Made by a program: the position numbers and the translations under genes. A stretch of DNA of 64,000 nucleotides from an uncultured Lentisphaerota bacterium (GTDB taxonomy: Bacteria; Verrucomicrobiota; Lentisphaeria; Oligosphaerales; CAITYL01), in NCBI GenBank assembly GCA_903921725.1, contig CAIXRA010000045.1, positions 1 to 64,000 on the forward strand. Direction: 5' to 3'. Every line of letters begins with the position of its first letter. Position 1 is the first letter of the stretch. The notes beneath the pieces were generated by a model. It was not told where the DNA came from. It did not search any database and saw only the letters and a program-made list of their open reading frames with translations. Shown in pieces: positions 53,060 through 61,527 of this stretch.

Positions 53060-54907
53060 ATGCAGGAATCTTTGGGCACCTTTTACCGGCGCGTGGCCGT
53101 TCTTTTCGTTTATGCGGCGTTGGCGGCGATGGGGTTCGTGCTGTCGTTCTGGCTGCGGTTCGACGAGAAGGCTTTCATCAACTCACTTGGCATGATTCAT
53201 GCCTTGATCTTGCCTGTCGTCATCATCAAGCTGGCGTGTGTCTGGTGTTTCGGGCTGCACAAGGGGATGTGGCGCTACGCGGGCGTGAACGACCTGCTCC
53301 AGGTTTTCAAGGTCGCCACGTTCGGGACGCTGGGGATTCTGGCATGGGTGGTTATCACCCGAACGACGGGGGTTCCCCGCAGCATCCACCTGCTGGACTG
53401 GAACCTCACCATCCTGCTGTTCGGCGGCATCCGTTTCGCCTCGCGCCTCGTGCGTGAGGCCGCGCGTAAAAGCATGTTTGCCCCCGATGAGAGCAGCACG
53501 CTGATTGTCGGCGCCGGCGACACGGGCGAGGCCGTGCTGCGCGCCCTGCAGCGGGACTCCCGGCGGCAGCACAACGTGGCGGGTTTCCTCGACGACGATT
53601 CATCCAAGAAAAACTCCACGCTGCACGGCCTGCCCATTCTCGGCACGCTGGACGAAGCGCCCCGAATCATCACCGAACTCAACGTCGAAACCGTCATCAT
53701 CGCCACTCCGGGCGCCAGCAAGCGCATCCTGCGGCGGCTGGTGGAGGAGTGCGCCAGCCATAAGAAGATCCGCTTCCAGATCGCCCCGGCGATCATGGAC
53801 CTGATTTCCGGCAAGTTGAACCTCGACCGGATACGCAACGTCCGCGTGGAAGACCTTCTCGGACGCGATCCGGTGCACCTCGACCCCGGGCCGGTAAAGG
53901 ACTGCATTTCGGGCAAGACCATCCTCATCACGGGTGCCGGCGGTTCAATCGGCTCCGAGCTGGCCCGCCAAATCGCGCCGGGCAAGCCCGCGCGGCTCAT
54001 CCTTCTGGACATAGGGGAAACGCCGCTGTTCGAGATTGACCGCGAACTGAAGGAAGCTTATCCCGGCTTGAACGTCATTCCCGTGCTCTGCGACATCAAG
54101 AACGCCGCCATCCTCGATGAAGTCTTTGCCGAACACAAACCCCAGCTCGTCTACCATGCCGCCGCCTACAAGCATGTGCCGCTCATGGAAAGCCATCCGG
54201 AAAAGGCCGTCCTCAATAACATTTTCGGCACGCGGAACCTGGCGGAGGCGGCCATCCGGAATGGCACGGCAAAACTTCTCATGATTTCCACCGACAAGGC
54301 CGTCTCCCCCTCCAGCGTGATGGGGGCCAGCAAGCGCGGCGCGGAATTGCTCCTGCAGTCACTCGGCGGGCGCGGCACCGAATTCATCGCGGTCCGCTTC
54401 GGAAACGTGCTGGGGAGCAACGGCAGCGTCATCCCCATCTTCAAAAAACAGATTGAAAACGGCGGCCCCATCACCGTCACGCACCCCGACATCACCCGCT
54501 ATTTCATGACCATCCCGGAAGCCGTCGAGCTGGTCTTGCAGGCCAGCGCCGTCGGCCAGGGCGGCGAACTGTTCATGCTGGAAATGGGCGAACCGGTAAA
54601 GATTGTCGATCTGGCCAAAAACATGATTGAGCTTTCCGGAATGGTGGTCGGCGAGGATATCGAAATCAAGTTCTCCGGCCTGCGCCCCGGCGAGAAGCTG
54701 TACGAGGAGCTGGCCTACCAGCACGAGGAGGTGACCCCCACCGCCGTGCCAAAACTGCTCCGCCACCGCGAAGCAACCACCGTTTCGCCCTCGCTCCCGG
54801 CGCAGCTTGAGGAACTGAGGGAGGCCGCGGAAAAACGGGATGACGCGGCCATCCGGCGGTTGCTCTGGCAGACCATCGCCCTCAAGTCGTGCCCTAACGC
54901 AGAATGA
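53060..54907 (+). CDS. pglF: UDP-GlcNAc 4,6-dehydratase, membrane-anchored (PglF/WbpM-like)
   Basis: Makes UDP-4-keto-6-deoxy-GlcNAc, the first step to bacillosamine and related aminosugars (615 aa). Four N-terminal membrane helices (about residues 10-135) precede a nucleotide-binding domain (LIVGAGDTGEAVLRAL). The catalytic SDR domain starts near residue 290 (ITGAGGSIGSELARQI). The active-site serine is in MISTDKAVSP, and MGASKR replaces the usual Y-x3-K with Met-x3-Lys, as known for WbpM/PglF-type dehydratases. Its stop overlaps the exosortase start (ATGA). Confidence 0.95.
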   Translation: MQESLGTFYRRVAVLFVYAALAAMGFVLSFWLRFDEKAFINSLGMIHALILPVVIIKLACVWCFGLHKGMWRYAGVNDLLQVFKVATFGTLGILAWVVITRTTGVPRSIHLLDWNLTILLFGGIRFASRLVREAARKSMFAPDESSTLIVGAGDTGEAVLRALQRDSRRQHNVAGFLDDDSSKKNSTLHGLPILGTLDEAPRIITELNVETVIIATPGASKRILRRLVEECASHKKIRFQIAPAIMDLISGKLNLDRIRNVRVEDLLGRDPVHLDPGPVKDCISGKTILITGAGGSIGSELARQIAPGKPARLILLDIGETPLFEIDRELKEAYPGLNVIPVLCDIKNAAILDEVFAEHKPQLVYHAAAYKHVPLMESHPEKAVLNNIFGTRNLAEAAIRNGTAKLLMISTDKAVSPSSVMGASKRGAELLLQSLGGRGTEFIAVRFGNVLGSNGSVIPIFKKQIENGGPITVTHPDITRYFMTIPEAVELVLQASAVGQGGELFMLEMGEPVKIVDLAKNMIELSGMVVGEDIEIKFSGLRPGEKLYEELAYQHEEVTPTAVPKLLRHREATTVSPSLPAQLEELREAAEKRDDAAIRRLLWQTIALKSCPNAE

Positions 54908-55869
54908 TTCCGTTCGAATCTCCTTCCGTCATGAACAGCGCTTCCGTCCAACCCAAGCTTCAGCCGTCCGGCACCGGCACGGACGCAGGGCAGCCCCTGC
55001 ACGGACGGCTCCGCCTCGCGCTCCTGGCGGCGATGTTCCTGATGGTGCATTGGCCGGCGTTCACGATCAACGCCCAGGTTGCCAGCGAAAACCCCAACTG
55101 GGGGCATGTCTATTTGGTTCCGTTCATCAGCCTGTACTTGGTCTGGCAGCAGTGGGGCGAAATCCGGAAGACTCCGGCACGCACTTTCTGGTGGGGCGCG
55201 CCGCTTCTCGCCGGAGGCCTGTTCATGTACCTGCTCCTGCTGGAGCTGGGGCGGGCGACGCCGCTGGCCTATTTCACCATCTTCAATATGGGCGCCCTGA
55301 TTCTCTTTCTTGGCGGACCGAAGCTGGCCCGCCGCCTCGCCATTCCCGTCGCCTACCTCATGTTCGCCGTGCCGACCGACCTGCTGCTCCAGCCGATCTC
55401 CAACCTTCTCCAAGGGGTCGCCGCCCGCGGTGCGGGAGTCCTGATCAATGCAGTCGGGCTGTTCATGGATCTGCAGGCGGACCGGCTCGGAACCACCATC
55501 CAACTCTGCAAGTCCGGCGTCACGCTGGCCCCCCCCCTGAATATCGCCGAAGCGTGCAGCGGGCTCCGCATGCTCATGGCCTTTGCCGCCCTCGGCACCG
55601 CCATGGCGTACATGATGCGGGAAAAACCCCGCTGGATCCGCGTCACGCTCATGCTGTCCACCGTCCCCATCGCCGTCGCCGCCAACGTCCTGCGCATCGC
55701 CGGGATGGGACTCCTTTATCCCTGGTATCCTGGCGTGGCCAGCGGCGACCTGCACGGCCTGCTCGGCCTGTTCATGCTCGTTCCCGCCATCGGCCTGTTC
55801 CTTCTTTTGGAATGGCTGCTGGTACGCCTCTGGATTCCGGCCGACAGCCGCCAGCGGAAGGAAGGGTGA
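54904..55869 (+). CDS. Exosortase (XrtA-like transpeptidase)
   Basis: Polytopic membrane protein (321 aa) of the exosortase/EpsH family, which cleaves and attaches PEP-CTERM-type proteins at the membrane. The catalytic residues are present: Cys218 (EACSGLRML), Arg264 (NVLRIAG) and His284 (GDLHGLLG). About eight hydrophobic segments. It overlaps the pglF stop by 4 nt; an internal ATG at 54931 is an alternative start. A C9 tract (55529-55537) lies inside the gene just before the cysteine. No PEP-CTERM substrate is seen in the window. Confidence 0.92.
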   Translation: MIPFESPSVMNSASVQPKLQPSGTGTDAGQPLHGRLRLALLAAMFLMVHWPAFTINAQVASENPNWGHVYLVPFISLYLVWQQWGEIRKTPARTFWWGAPLLAGGLFMYLLLLELGRATPLAYFTIFNMGALILFLGGPKLARRLAIPVAYLMFAVPTDLLLQPISNLLQGVAARGAGVLINAVGLFMDLQADRLGTTIQLCKSGVTLAPPLNIAEACSGLRMLMAFAALGTAMAYMMREKPRWIRVTLMLSTVPIAVAANVLRIAGMGLLYPWYPGVASGDLHGLLGLFMLVPAIGLFLLLEWLLVRLWIPADSRQRKEG

Positions 55870-55876
55870 CCGCGCC

Positions 55877-56671
55877 ATGAACAGCAACCCGCTTATCCGC
55901 AAGATTTTCACGCCCGCCACGGCCGTGGCCGCCGGCCTGCTGCTGCTGGCCTTCCTTTATTCAGGAACACTCTTCCTGTTCGCCCCCAACGACCCCATCC
56001 GGGGCAAGAAAGGCTGGCTGGTCTCCACCGACCAGATTCCGCCCGCCCGCCCGCTGGCGGAGTTCCCCACGACCGTCGGCCCCTACGTCAAGGTCGCCGA
56101 GGAGCGGCTGGACAAGGACACCGAACGCACCCTCGGCACGACGAACTATATCGTCTGGACCTACCGCGACACCCGCGGGAAGGACGGTGCAACGGTAACT
56201 GGCATGCGCTTCCAGTTCGCCTACTGGTCGGGGACCCGCCAGATTCTCTCCACGGGCGTGCATTACCCCGAACTCTGCTATGTCGGCGGCGGCGCCAAGA
56301 CGCTGGACGCCAGCACGGTCGACCTGTCCCTCCGGCCGAAGGGCGGCACGGCCGAAACGGTTCCCCTGCGCATCTTCCAGTTCGTCTCCGCCGGCGGCGG
56401 CCCGCCCGGAAATGTCGGCTATTTCTTCATCATGAACGGGCGGCGCATCGCCTCCGCCGACTACCTGCGCATCGCCACCTTCCTCGGGCCGACGCGCAAT
56501 CTCTACTACTGCAAGGTCGAGTGCATGCCCTGCACCCTCCGCAAAAACCCGGACACCGGCAGGATGGAAGCCGCCAGCGGCGTCGCCGACCCGGAGGCCG
56601 CCAAAGAAATCATCCGCCAATTCCTCGAACTCGCGCTGCCCGATGTGGAAAAAATGCTGCCTCAAAATTGA
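55877..56671 (+). CDS. EpsI-domain exosortase partner
   Basis: Exosortase-associated EpsI-like protein (264 aa), found next to or fused with exosortases. One N-terminal membrane anchor (about residues 13-35) and an extracytoplasmic domain with YWSGTRQILSTGVHYPELCYVGGG, the conserved His-x2-x-C motif region. It starts 7 nt after the exosortase stop. Its exact role in the family is unresolved. Confidence 0.87.
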   Translation: MNSNPLIRKIFTPATAVAAGLLLLAFLYSGTLFLFAPNDPIRGKKGWLVSTDQIPPARPLAEFPTTVGPYVKVAEERLDKDTERTLGTTNYIVWTYRDTRGKDGATVTGMRFQFAYWSGTRQILSTGVHYPELCYVGGGAKTLDASTVDLSLRPKGGTAETVPLRIFQFVSAGGGPPGNVGYFFIMNGRRIASADYLRIATFLGPTRNLYYCKVECMPCTLRKNPDTGRMEAASGVADPEAAKEIIRQFLELALPDVEKMLPQN

Positions 56672-56688
56672 CCCGCGACACCCGATGG

Positions 56689-56716
56689 TTGCAGGGTGCC
56701 CGAATCATGCTATTGT
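56689..56716 (+). promoter_or_regulatory. Weak candidate promoter upstream of the FecR-domain gene
   Basis: TTGCAG (56689-56694) and TATTGT (56711-56716), 16 nt apart, in the 126-nt gap after EpsI. Matches to consensus are partial (3 and 4 of 6). Confidence 0.28.
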
Positions 56717-56797
56717 ATTTGCGGTGTAAGCTGCGTATCCCACACTAGGAGTTGCCGCGCAAGGCGGGCCTCCAAAATAAAAACAAGGATTACTTTC

Positions 56798-57664
56798 ATG
56801 AAACGCATGATCATGGTCGGAATCGGTTGCCTGCTGGGCGGCATGACGGCTTTTGGCGCGGCCGATGCGGCGTTTTCCCAAGCCAAGGCGGTCAAGGTCA
56901 GCGGCGAAGTCACGGTCAAGCCGGACGGCCAGGAAGCCTTCGTCGTCATGCAGGAGGGTTCCTCCTACAGCTTCGGCTCAACCATCAAGACGGGCCGGGC
57001 GTCCTTCGCGGATATGGAAATCGCCCCGCAGAACAGCTTCCGCGTTCAGCCGGCGTCGCACGTCGTCCTCCAAAAGGGGATCAAGTCCACGGTGGCGATG
57101 AGCCTTGTCTCGGGGACTGTGGTTTCCACGCTGGACAAATTCCCAAAAAACATGAAATATGAAGTCCAGACCCCGCTCGCTGTGTGCGGTGCCGTCGGCA
57201 CCTCCTACTCAGTCACCTTCACGGTCGCGGCCGACGGCACGATCAAGCTGGAGGTCGTGGACAGCGAGGGGAACGTAAGCATTCTTGGCAAGCACGTCAA
57301 GCTTGAACGCGGGAGCAAGCTCAAGCCGGGACAGAGCCTCGCCATCGAGCTGACCAAAACCCCCGCAGGCTGGTCGGCAAAGGTCATTTTCATCGGCAAG
57401 GTAGGCGACTCGCTTTGGCTGAACCTCTGGGGCATCCGCACCAAGCTGGTCATTGAAAAGAACGATGCCGCCACAGGAGTCGGCGCCGGAACGGCGAACG
57501 CAACCACCACGGCAAGCGTCGCGGTGACAATCCTTCTGCCGCCCTACATCGACCCCCTTCCGGGCGACCCGGACAAAACCGCGCCGCCGCCGCCGCCCGC
57601 GCCGCCGGCGATTCCGGTCATCCCGCACGATGAGGCCAGCCCCTCTTACATACCACCCGTTTAA
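56798..57664 (+). CDS. Secreted FecR-domain protein with proline-rich tail
   Basis: 288 residues. An N-terminal signal peptide (MIMVGIGCLLGGMTAFGAAD) precedes a FecR-like domain (VKVSGEVTVKP, SYSFGSTIKTGRASFADMEI, VQTPLAVCGAVGTSYSV), about residues 27-150. In polysaccharide and exosortase loci such domains are thought to bind envelope glycans or act as envelope sensors. The last 35 residues are proline-rich (PPPPPAPPAIPVIPHDE). The ATG at 56798 has AAGGA eight bases upstream. No sigma-factor gene is adjacent, so it is unlikely to be a FecR-type anti-sigma factor. Confidence 0.8.
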   Translation: MKRMIMVGIGCLLGGMTAFGAADAAFSQAKAVKVSGEVTVKPDGQEAFVVMQEGSSYSFGSTIKTGRASFADMEIAPQNSFRVQPASHVVLQKGIKSTVAMSLVSGTVVSTLDKFPKNMKYEVQTPLAVCGAVGTSYSVTFTVAADGTIKLEVVDSEGNVSILGKHVKLERGSKLKPGQSLAIELTKTPAGWSAKVIFIGKVGDSLWLNLWGIRTKLVIEKNDAATGVGAGTANATTTASVAVTILLPPYIDPLPGDPDKTAPPPPPAPPAIPVIPHDEASPSYIPPV

Positions 57665-57708
57665 GACAATAAAGACGTCACCGGAACGCGGATAGACGAA
57701 GTTCACAG

Positions 57709-57738
57709 ACGGGCATGCGCCTCACGGCACATGCCCGT
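57709..57738 (+). terminator. Hairpin terminator after the FecR-domain gene
   Basis: Nine-base arms ACGGGCATG (57709-57717) and CATGCCCGT (57730-57738) with a 12-nt loop, followed by TTCCGTTT. It lies 45 nt after the stop codon and probably marks the end of the polysaccharide/exosortase transcription unit. Confidence 0.65.
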
Positions 57739-57763
57739 TTCCGTTTCACCCTAAATTTTGTCC

Positions 57764-58726
57764 ATGCCTTTCGCCGCAGACCAGCGGGCAGCCCGGGACT
57801 CCAGCATGAACCAGCAGCCGCACGACATCCACATCATTGACCGCCGGAGCGGCCTCCGGATCCGGGAAACCGTCCTCGGCGGTGCCATGATCCGCCTTGC
57901 CTACCGCTCGCCGCTCTCGCCGCTGGCCAGGCTCCTGCTTTTCCGCAACGGCTTCGTCACCCGGCTCCTCGGCTGGTATGCGGACTCCGCACTGTCACGG
58001 CGGCGCATTGAACCGGCGATCCGCCAGCTCGGCATCGAGATGTCGGACTTCATCGTCCCGCCCGGTGGCTACCGCAGTTTCAACGAATTCTTCATCCGTC
58101 CGCTCAGGCAGGGCGCGCGGCCGTTCGACCCGGCTCCCGGCGCGGCCGTCTCCCCAGCGGACTGCCGGCTGCTGGTCTACGAGAAACTCCGGCACGACAC
58201 CTGCTTCCTCGTCAAGGGCGCGCCATTCACCGTCCAGGCCCTGCTCGGCACCGCGCCATCCGGCGAAAAATGGGCGGAGCGCTTCCACGGCGGCGTCCTC
58301 ATGATCGCCCGCCTCTGCCCGGCGGATTACCACCGCTTCCACTTCCCCTGCGAGGGACGCGTGGCCGAGTCGTGGAAAATCAGCGGCCGCTACGAATCGG
58401 TCAATCCGCTGCCCTTGGCGTGCGGCGCGGAACCGTTTGCCCGCAACCGGCGGGAGGTGACGATCCTGGAGTCGCCGCAGTTCGGCGCGGTGGCGTACGT
58501 CGAGGTCGGCGCCTTCGGTGTCGGCCGCATCCGCCAGAGCTACGTCGGCCCCCAAGTGGCCAAGATGGAGGAGAAGGGCTGGTTCGAGTTCGGCGGCTCC
58601 ACCGTCGTGCTCGTCTTCGAACCGGGGCGCCTGACGCCGTCCGATGACCTCGCGGCCAATTCCAGAGGCGGCGATGAAACGCTGGTCCGCGCCGGCGAAA
58701 CCATCGGCCGCGCACCCTCCGCCTGA
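57764..58726 (+). CDS. psd: Phosphatidylserine decarboxylase proenzyme
   Basis: Makes phosphatidylethanolamine from phosphatidylserine (320 aa from ATG 57764; ATG 57806 is an alternative and a TTG at 57758 is also in frame). The enzyme self-cleaves at Ser279 in EFGGSTVVLV to form the pyruvoyl cofactor. Other family signatures are FNEFFIRPLR, PADCRLLVY, CPADYHRFHFP and VAYVEVGAFGVGRI. It follows a terminator-like hairpin and is a housekeeping lipid gene rather than part of the polymer pathway. Confidence 0.93.
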   Translation: MPFAADQRAARDSSMNQQPHDIHIIDRRSGLRIRETVLGGAMIRLAYRSPLSPLARLLLFRNGFVTRLLGWYADSALSRRRIEPAIRQLGIEMSDFIVPPGGYRSFNEFFIRPLRQGARPFDPAPGAAVSPADCRLLVYEKLRHDTCFLVKGAPFTVQALLGTAPSGEKWAERFHGGVLMIARLCPADYHRFHFPCEGRVAESWKISGRYESVNPLPLACGAEPFARNRREVTILESPQFGAVAYVEVGAFGVGRIRQSYVGPQVAKMEEKGWFEFGGSTVVLVFEPGRLTPSDDLAANSRGGDETLVRAGETIGRAPSA

Positions 58727-58739
58727 GGATGTCGACGGC

Positions 58740-58930
58740 CCATGCTCAACGGGATGCCCGCCTTGAACGTTGGGCATTCTTTTGCCCCGCATGCCGTCCG
58801 TTCGCAATGCGCTGCGCAACCCCTGCAGGGTTGAAATCTTTATCGCTTCTTTTTCCTGGGGCGTTGCCCCAGGCAATGATGTGATGCCCCGTTGGGGCGG
58901 CTTGCGTAAAGCGTTGCAAGTTGGACGTTG
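58740..58930. repeat. Repeat-like intergenic sequence with CCTGGGGC palindrome
   Basis: The 225-nt gap between psd and folB holds no gene. It contains a perfect 8-bp inverted repeat (CCTGGGGC 58855-58862, GCCCCAGG 58866-58873), a further GGGGC copy nearby and CTGCAGGG-type motifs, in a style resembling dispersed repeats of large GC-rich genomes. The hairpin lacks a U-tract on either strand. Confidence 0.45.
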
Positions 58931-58951
58931 ACCGTCCTTGAAACATGCCGG

Positions 58952-59323
58952 TCAGGCCCGGTCCGCGAAATCCGCGCGCGTCCGCTCGACCTCGACCGCC
59001 ACGCTGCGGGCGAAACGCAGGGCGCCGGGCTTGTCGAGCCGCACGCGCACCTTCTCCACGCCGGCAAACCCCAGCGCCGTCCGCGCCACCTCCGCCGCCA
59101 GCCGCTCCACCAGCAGGAACTGCGACTCCTCCACCAGCGCGCGGACCGCCTGCTTCACGGCCTTGTAGTCCACCGAATCCCGCAGGTCGTCCGATATTCC
59201 GGCGCGGCGAAGGTCGGCAAACAGGGTGATGTTCAGGCAGACGTCCTGCTTCTCGCGGCGTTCCTCCGGATAGAGGCCGATGACGCAGCGGAGCTGAAGG
59301 TCGGTGATGTGGATCTGGTCCAT
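58952..59323 (-). CDS. folB: Dihydroneopterin aldolase
   Basis: Folate biosynthesis enzyme (123 aa) that splits dihydroneopterin to 6-hydroxymethyl-dihydropterin. The FolB fold is recognisable from IHITDLQLRCVIGLYPEERR, then QDVCLNITLFADLRRAG, DSVDYKAVKQAV, FLLVERLAAEVAR and VRVRLDKPGALRFARSV; the conserved glutamate and lysine are in these segments. GGGAG lies 6 nt before the start. It reads away from ubiB. Confidence 0.93.
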   Translation of the reverse strand: MDQIHITDLQLRCVIGLYPEERREKQDVCLNITLFADLRRAGISDDLRDSVDYKAVKQAVRALVEESQFLLVERLAAEVARTALGFAGVEKVRVRLDKPGALRFARSVAVEVERTRADFADRA

Positions 59324-59361
59324 GTGGCGCTCCCGTGAAAGGAATCAGGAAAAACGCGGCT

Positions 59362-59390
59362 ATTCTACCCTCCGCGGGCGGGTCTTGCAA
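59362..59390 (-). promoter_or_regulatory. Candidate sigma-70-type promoter of folB
   Basis: On the minus strand, TTGCAA (59385-59390) and TAGAAT (59362-59367) are 17 nt apart; the -10 matches 5 of 6 consensus bases. It lies 39 nt upstream of the folB start, in the divergent region shared with the ubiB-like gene. Confidence 0.5.
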
Positions 59391-59550
59391 GCCGCGGCGG
59401 CGGACCGCAAAAGACGGCATCCCCACCGCGCGCTTGTAACTTGGGTAGTCCCGGCCTACTTTTCCACCGGGGTTAGGTTGTTCACCACGAAGCCAGCGGG
59501 GAGGCTCTGAGAGCCGCCGTTCCGCGCTTCGTTTCCGCGGGAGTCGCAGA

Positions 59551-61227
59551 ATGTTGATCCGGCAACTCGCCATGCTCGGGCGCAAATACCGCCACATCGG
59601 CCGGTACCGCGAAATCATCTCCGTGCTTGCCAGGCACGGGTTCGGCGATTTGTTGCGCCGCCTCGGTCTGCGGCGCCGCCTTCCCTGGATTCGGCATGAC
59701 GACACCATCAGCCTGCCGACCAGCGCCGAACGCATCCGCCTCGCCATGGAAGAGCTCGGACCGACCTTCGTCAAGTTCGGCCAGCTCTTGAGCACCCGCG
59801 CCGACATCGTCCCCGCCTCCATCATCCACGAACTGGAAAAGCTGCAGGACGCCGTTCCGCCCTTCCCGTCCGCCGCCGCGCGGACCATCGTCGAGGAGGA
59901 GCTGCGCCGCCCGATCGGGGAGTTGTTCTCCTCCTTCTCCGACACCCCGGTCGGCTCCGCCTCCATCGCCCAGGTCCACGAGGCCGTCACCTGCGCCGGC
60001 GAACGGATCGTCCTCAAGGTCCGCCGCCCCGGCATCGAGCGCGTCGTCGAGACCGACCTGGAGATCATGGCCGACATCGCGCACATGCTGGAGCGGAACC
60101 TGCCCGAAGTCGCCGTGTTCGAGCCGGTCCGCATCGTCGAGGAGTTTGCCAAGACCCTGCACCGCGAACTGGACTTCGGCATCGAGGCCGCGCACATCGA
60201 GCGGTTCCAGCGCAACTTCGCCGGCGACGCCCGCATCCATGTCCCCGGCGTGCTCCACGACCTCAGCACGCCCAGGGTGCTGGCCATGGAGAACATCGGC
60301 GGCGTCAAGGTTTCCAAGATCGCGGAATTCGCCGCGCGCGACCTCGACCCGAAGGTTGTCGCCACCCGCGGTGCCGAGCTGCTCATCGAACAGGTGTTCC
60401 GCCACGGCTTCTTCCACGCCGACCCGCACCCCGGCAACATCCGCGTTCTCGGACGCAACGTCGTCTGCTTCCTCGACTACGGCATGATGGGCTACCTCAC
60501 CGCGCGCCAGCGGGAGAACCTCGGCACTCTGGTCATCGGCCTGGCCGCGCGCGACGAACGCCGCATCACCGAGGCCGTCTTCCACCTCGCCAACCACCAC
60601 GACCACGAGCACACCGGCCAGATCGAGTCCGAGATTCTCGCCTTCATCGAGACGCAGCTCAGCCGCCCCCTGCGCGAAATCCGCACCGGCGCCGTGCTCA
60701 ACGAACTGGCCCGCATCCTCATCCGCCACAACATCCGCCTGCCCGGCGAGTTCTTCCTTCTCAGCAAGGCGCTCGCCACCATCGAAGGCGTCGGCCGCCG
60801 GCTCGATCCGGATTTCGACGTGATGAAGGCCGCCGAGCCCCTCGCCCGCCGCCTCCTCCGCGAACGCTTCGGCCCCAAGGGGATGGCGCGCCAGCTCGCC
60901 GGCGCCGCGCGCGAGCTTCAGGACTTCTTCAGCACCCTGCCCGGCGACATCTCCGACATCCTTTCCCGCGTCAAGAACGGCGAGGCCAAGCTCCGCCTCG
61001 AACACCGCAACCTCGACACCCTCGCCCGCTCCCTCGACCAGGTCAGCAACCGCATCTCCTTCGCCATCGTGCTCGCCGCCCTGCTCATCGGCTCCGCCAT
61101 CATCGTCCACTCCCGCATCCCGCCCATGTGGTACGGCCTGCCCGTCATCGGCGTCCTCGGCTTCATCATCTCCGGCTTCATGGGCTTCTCCCTGCTCTGG
61201 TCCATCCTCAAGCATGGGAAGATGTGA
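59551..61227 (+). CDS. ubiB: UbiB/ABC1/ADCK-family atypical kinase
   Basis: Membrane-associated protein-kinase-like ATPase (558 aa) of the UbiB family, linked to ubiquinone or other isoprenoid lipid metabolism. Family signatures: KFGQLLSTRADIVP (KxGQ motif, about residues 72-85), GSASIAQVHEA (the alanine-rich loop), EFAKTLHRELDF, HADPHPGNIRVL and LDYGMMGYL. Two C-terminal membrane helices (about 490-512 and 525-553). GGGAG precedes the start. The long minus-strand ORF opposite is a GC-driven shadow. Confidence 0.92.
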   Translation: MLIRQLAMLGRKYRHIGRYREIISVLARHGFGDLLRRLGLRRRLPWIRHDDTISLPTSAERIRLAMEELGPTFVKFGQLLSTRADIVPASIIHELEKLQDAVPPFPSAAARTIVEEELRRPIGELFSSFSDTPVGSASIAQVHEAVTCAGERIVLKVRRPGIERVVETDLEIMADIAHMLERNLPEVAVFEPVRIVEEFAKTLHRELDFGIEAAHIERFQRNFAGDARIHVPGVLHDLSTPRVLAMENIGGVKVSKIAEFAARDLDPKVVATRGAELLIEQVFRHGFFHADPHPGNIRVLGRNVVCFLDYGMMGYLTARQRENLGTLVIGLAARDERRITEAVFHLANHHDHEHTGQIESEILAFIETQLSRPLREIRTGAVLNELARILIRHNIRLPGEFFLLSKALATIEGVGRRLDPDFDVMKAAEPLARRLLRERFGPKGMARQLAGAARELQDFFSTLPGDISDILSRVKNGEAKLRLEHRNLDTLARSLDQVSNRISFAIVLAALLIGSAIIVHSRIPPMWYGLPVIGVLGFIISGFMGFSLLWSILKHGKM

Positions 61228-61241
61228 AGCGGCCGGAGGCC

Positions 61242-61284
61242 GGTGTTGCGGTGTGACGGTGTGAGGGTGTGACGGTGGGGCGGT
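61242..61284 (+). repeat. Short tandem GTGTGACG-type repeat
   Basis: Degenerate 8-bp units (GTGTGACG, GTGTGAGG, GTGTGACG, GTGGGGCG) just after the ubiB-like stop. The 300-nt gap 61228-61527 between the two convergent genes contains this array and otherwise no gene I can support. Confidence 0.6.
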
Positions 61285-61527
61285 GCCGTACGGAAGTGCT
61301 GGCGGAATACCCGGCGCATGCGCCGATGCATTCTCCCGCAGAGGCGCGGAGGCCAACCGGTCAGCGTTTCTTCGGGTGGCACCTTTCGCTCCTTTGGGGG
61401 GCGTCCGCAGGGAAAAAACCGCTGCCGGCAAAAACACCCAGGATGATCCGCCCCACGGGCCACTTTCTCATCCGGCGTCCGACTCCGTGCTTGCCACGGG
61501 CTTCGCCGCCGCCGCAGTCCGCTCCCT

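Noticed and set aside
54715..55920. 401-codon minus-strand ORF
   Set aside because: Shadow of the exosortase gene, whose catalytic Cys, Arg and His are all in the + frame.
58855..58873. Intrinsic terminator
   Set aside because: Perfect hairpin but no U-tract on either strand; better treated as part of a dispersed repeat.
58746..60458. 570-codon minus-strand ORF spanning folB and ubiB
   Set aside because: Overlaps folB in another frame and runs antisense to ubiB; no domain is recognisable.
59482..61437. 651-codon minus-strand ORF
   Set aside because: Antisense to the ubiB-like gene, whose kinase motifs are unmistakable; the minus-strand product is low-complexity and lacks recognisable domains.
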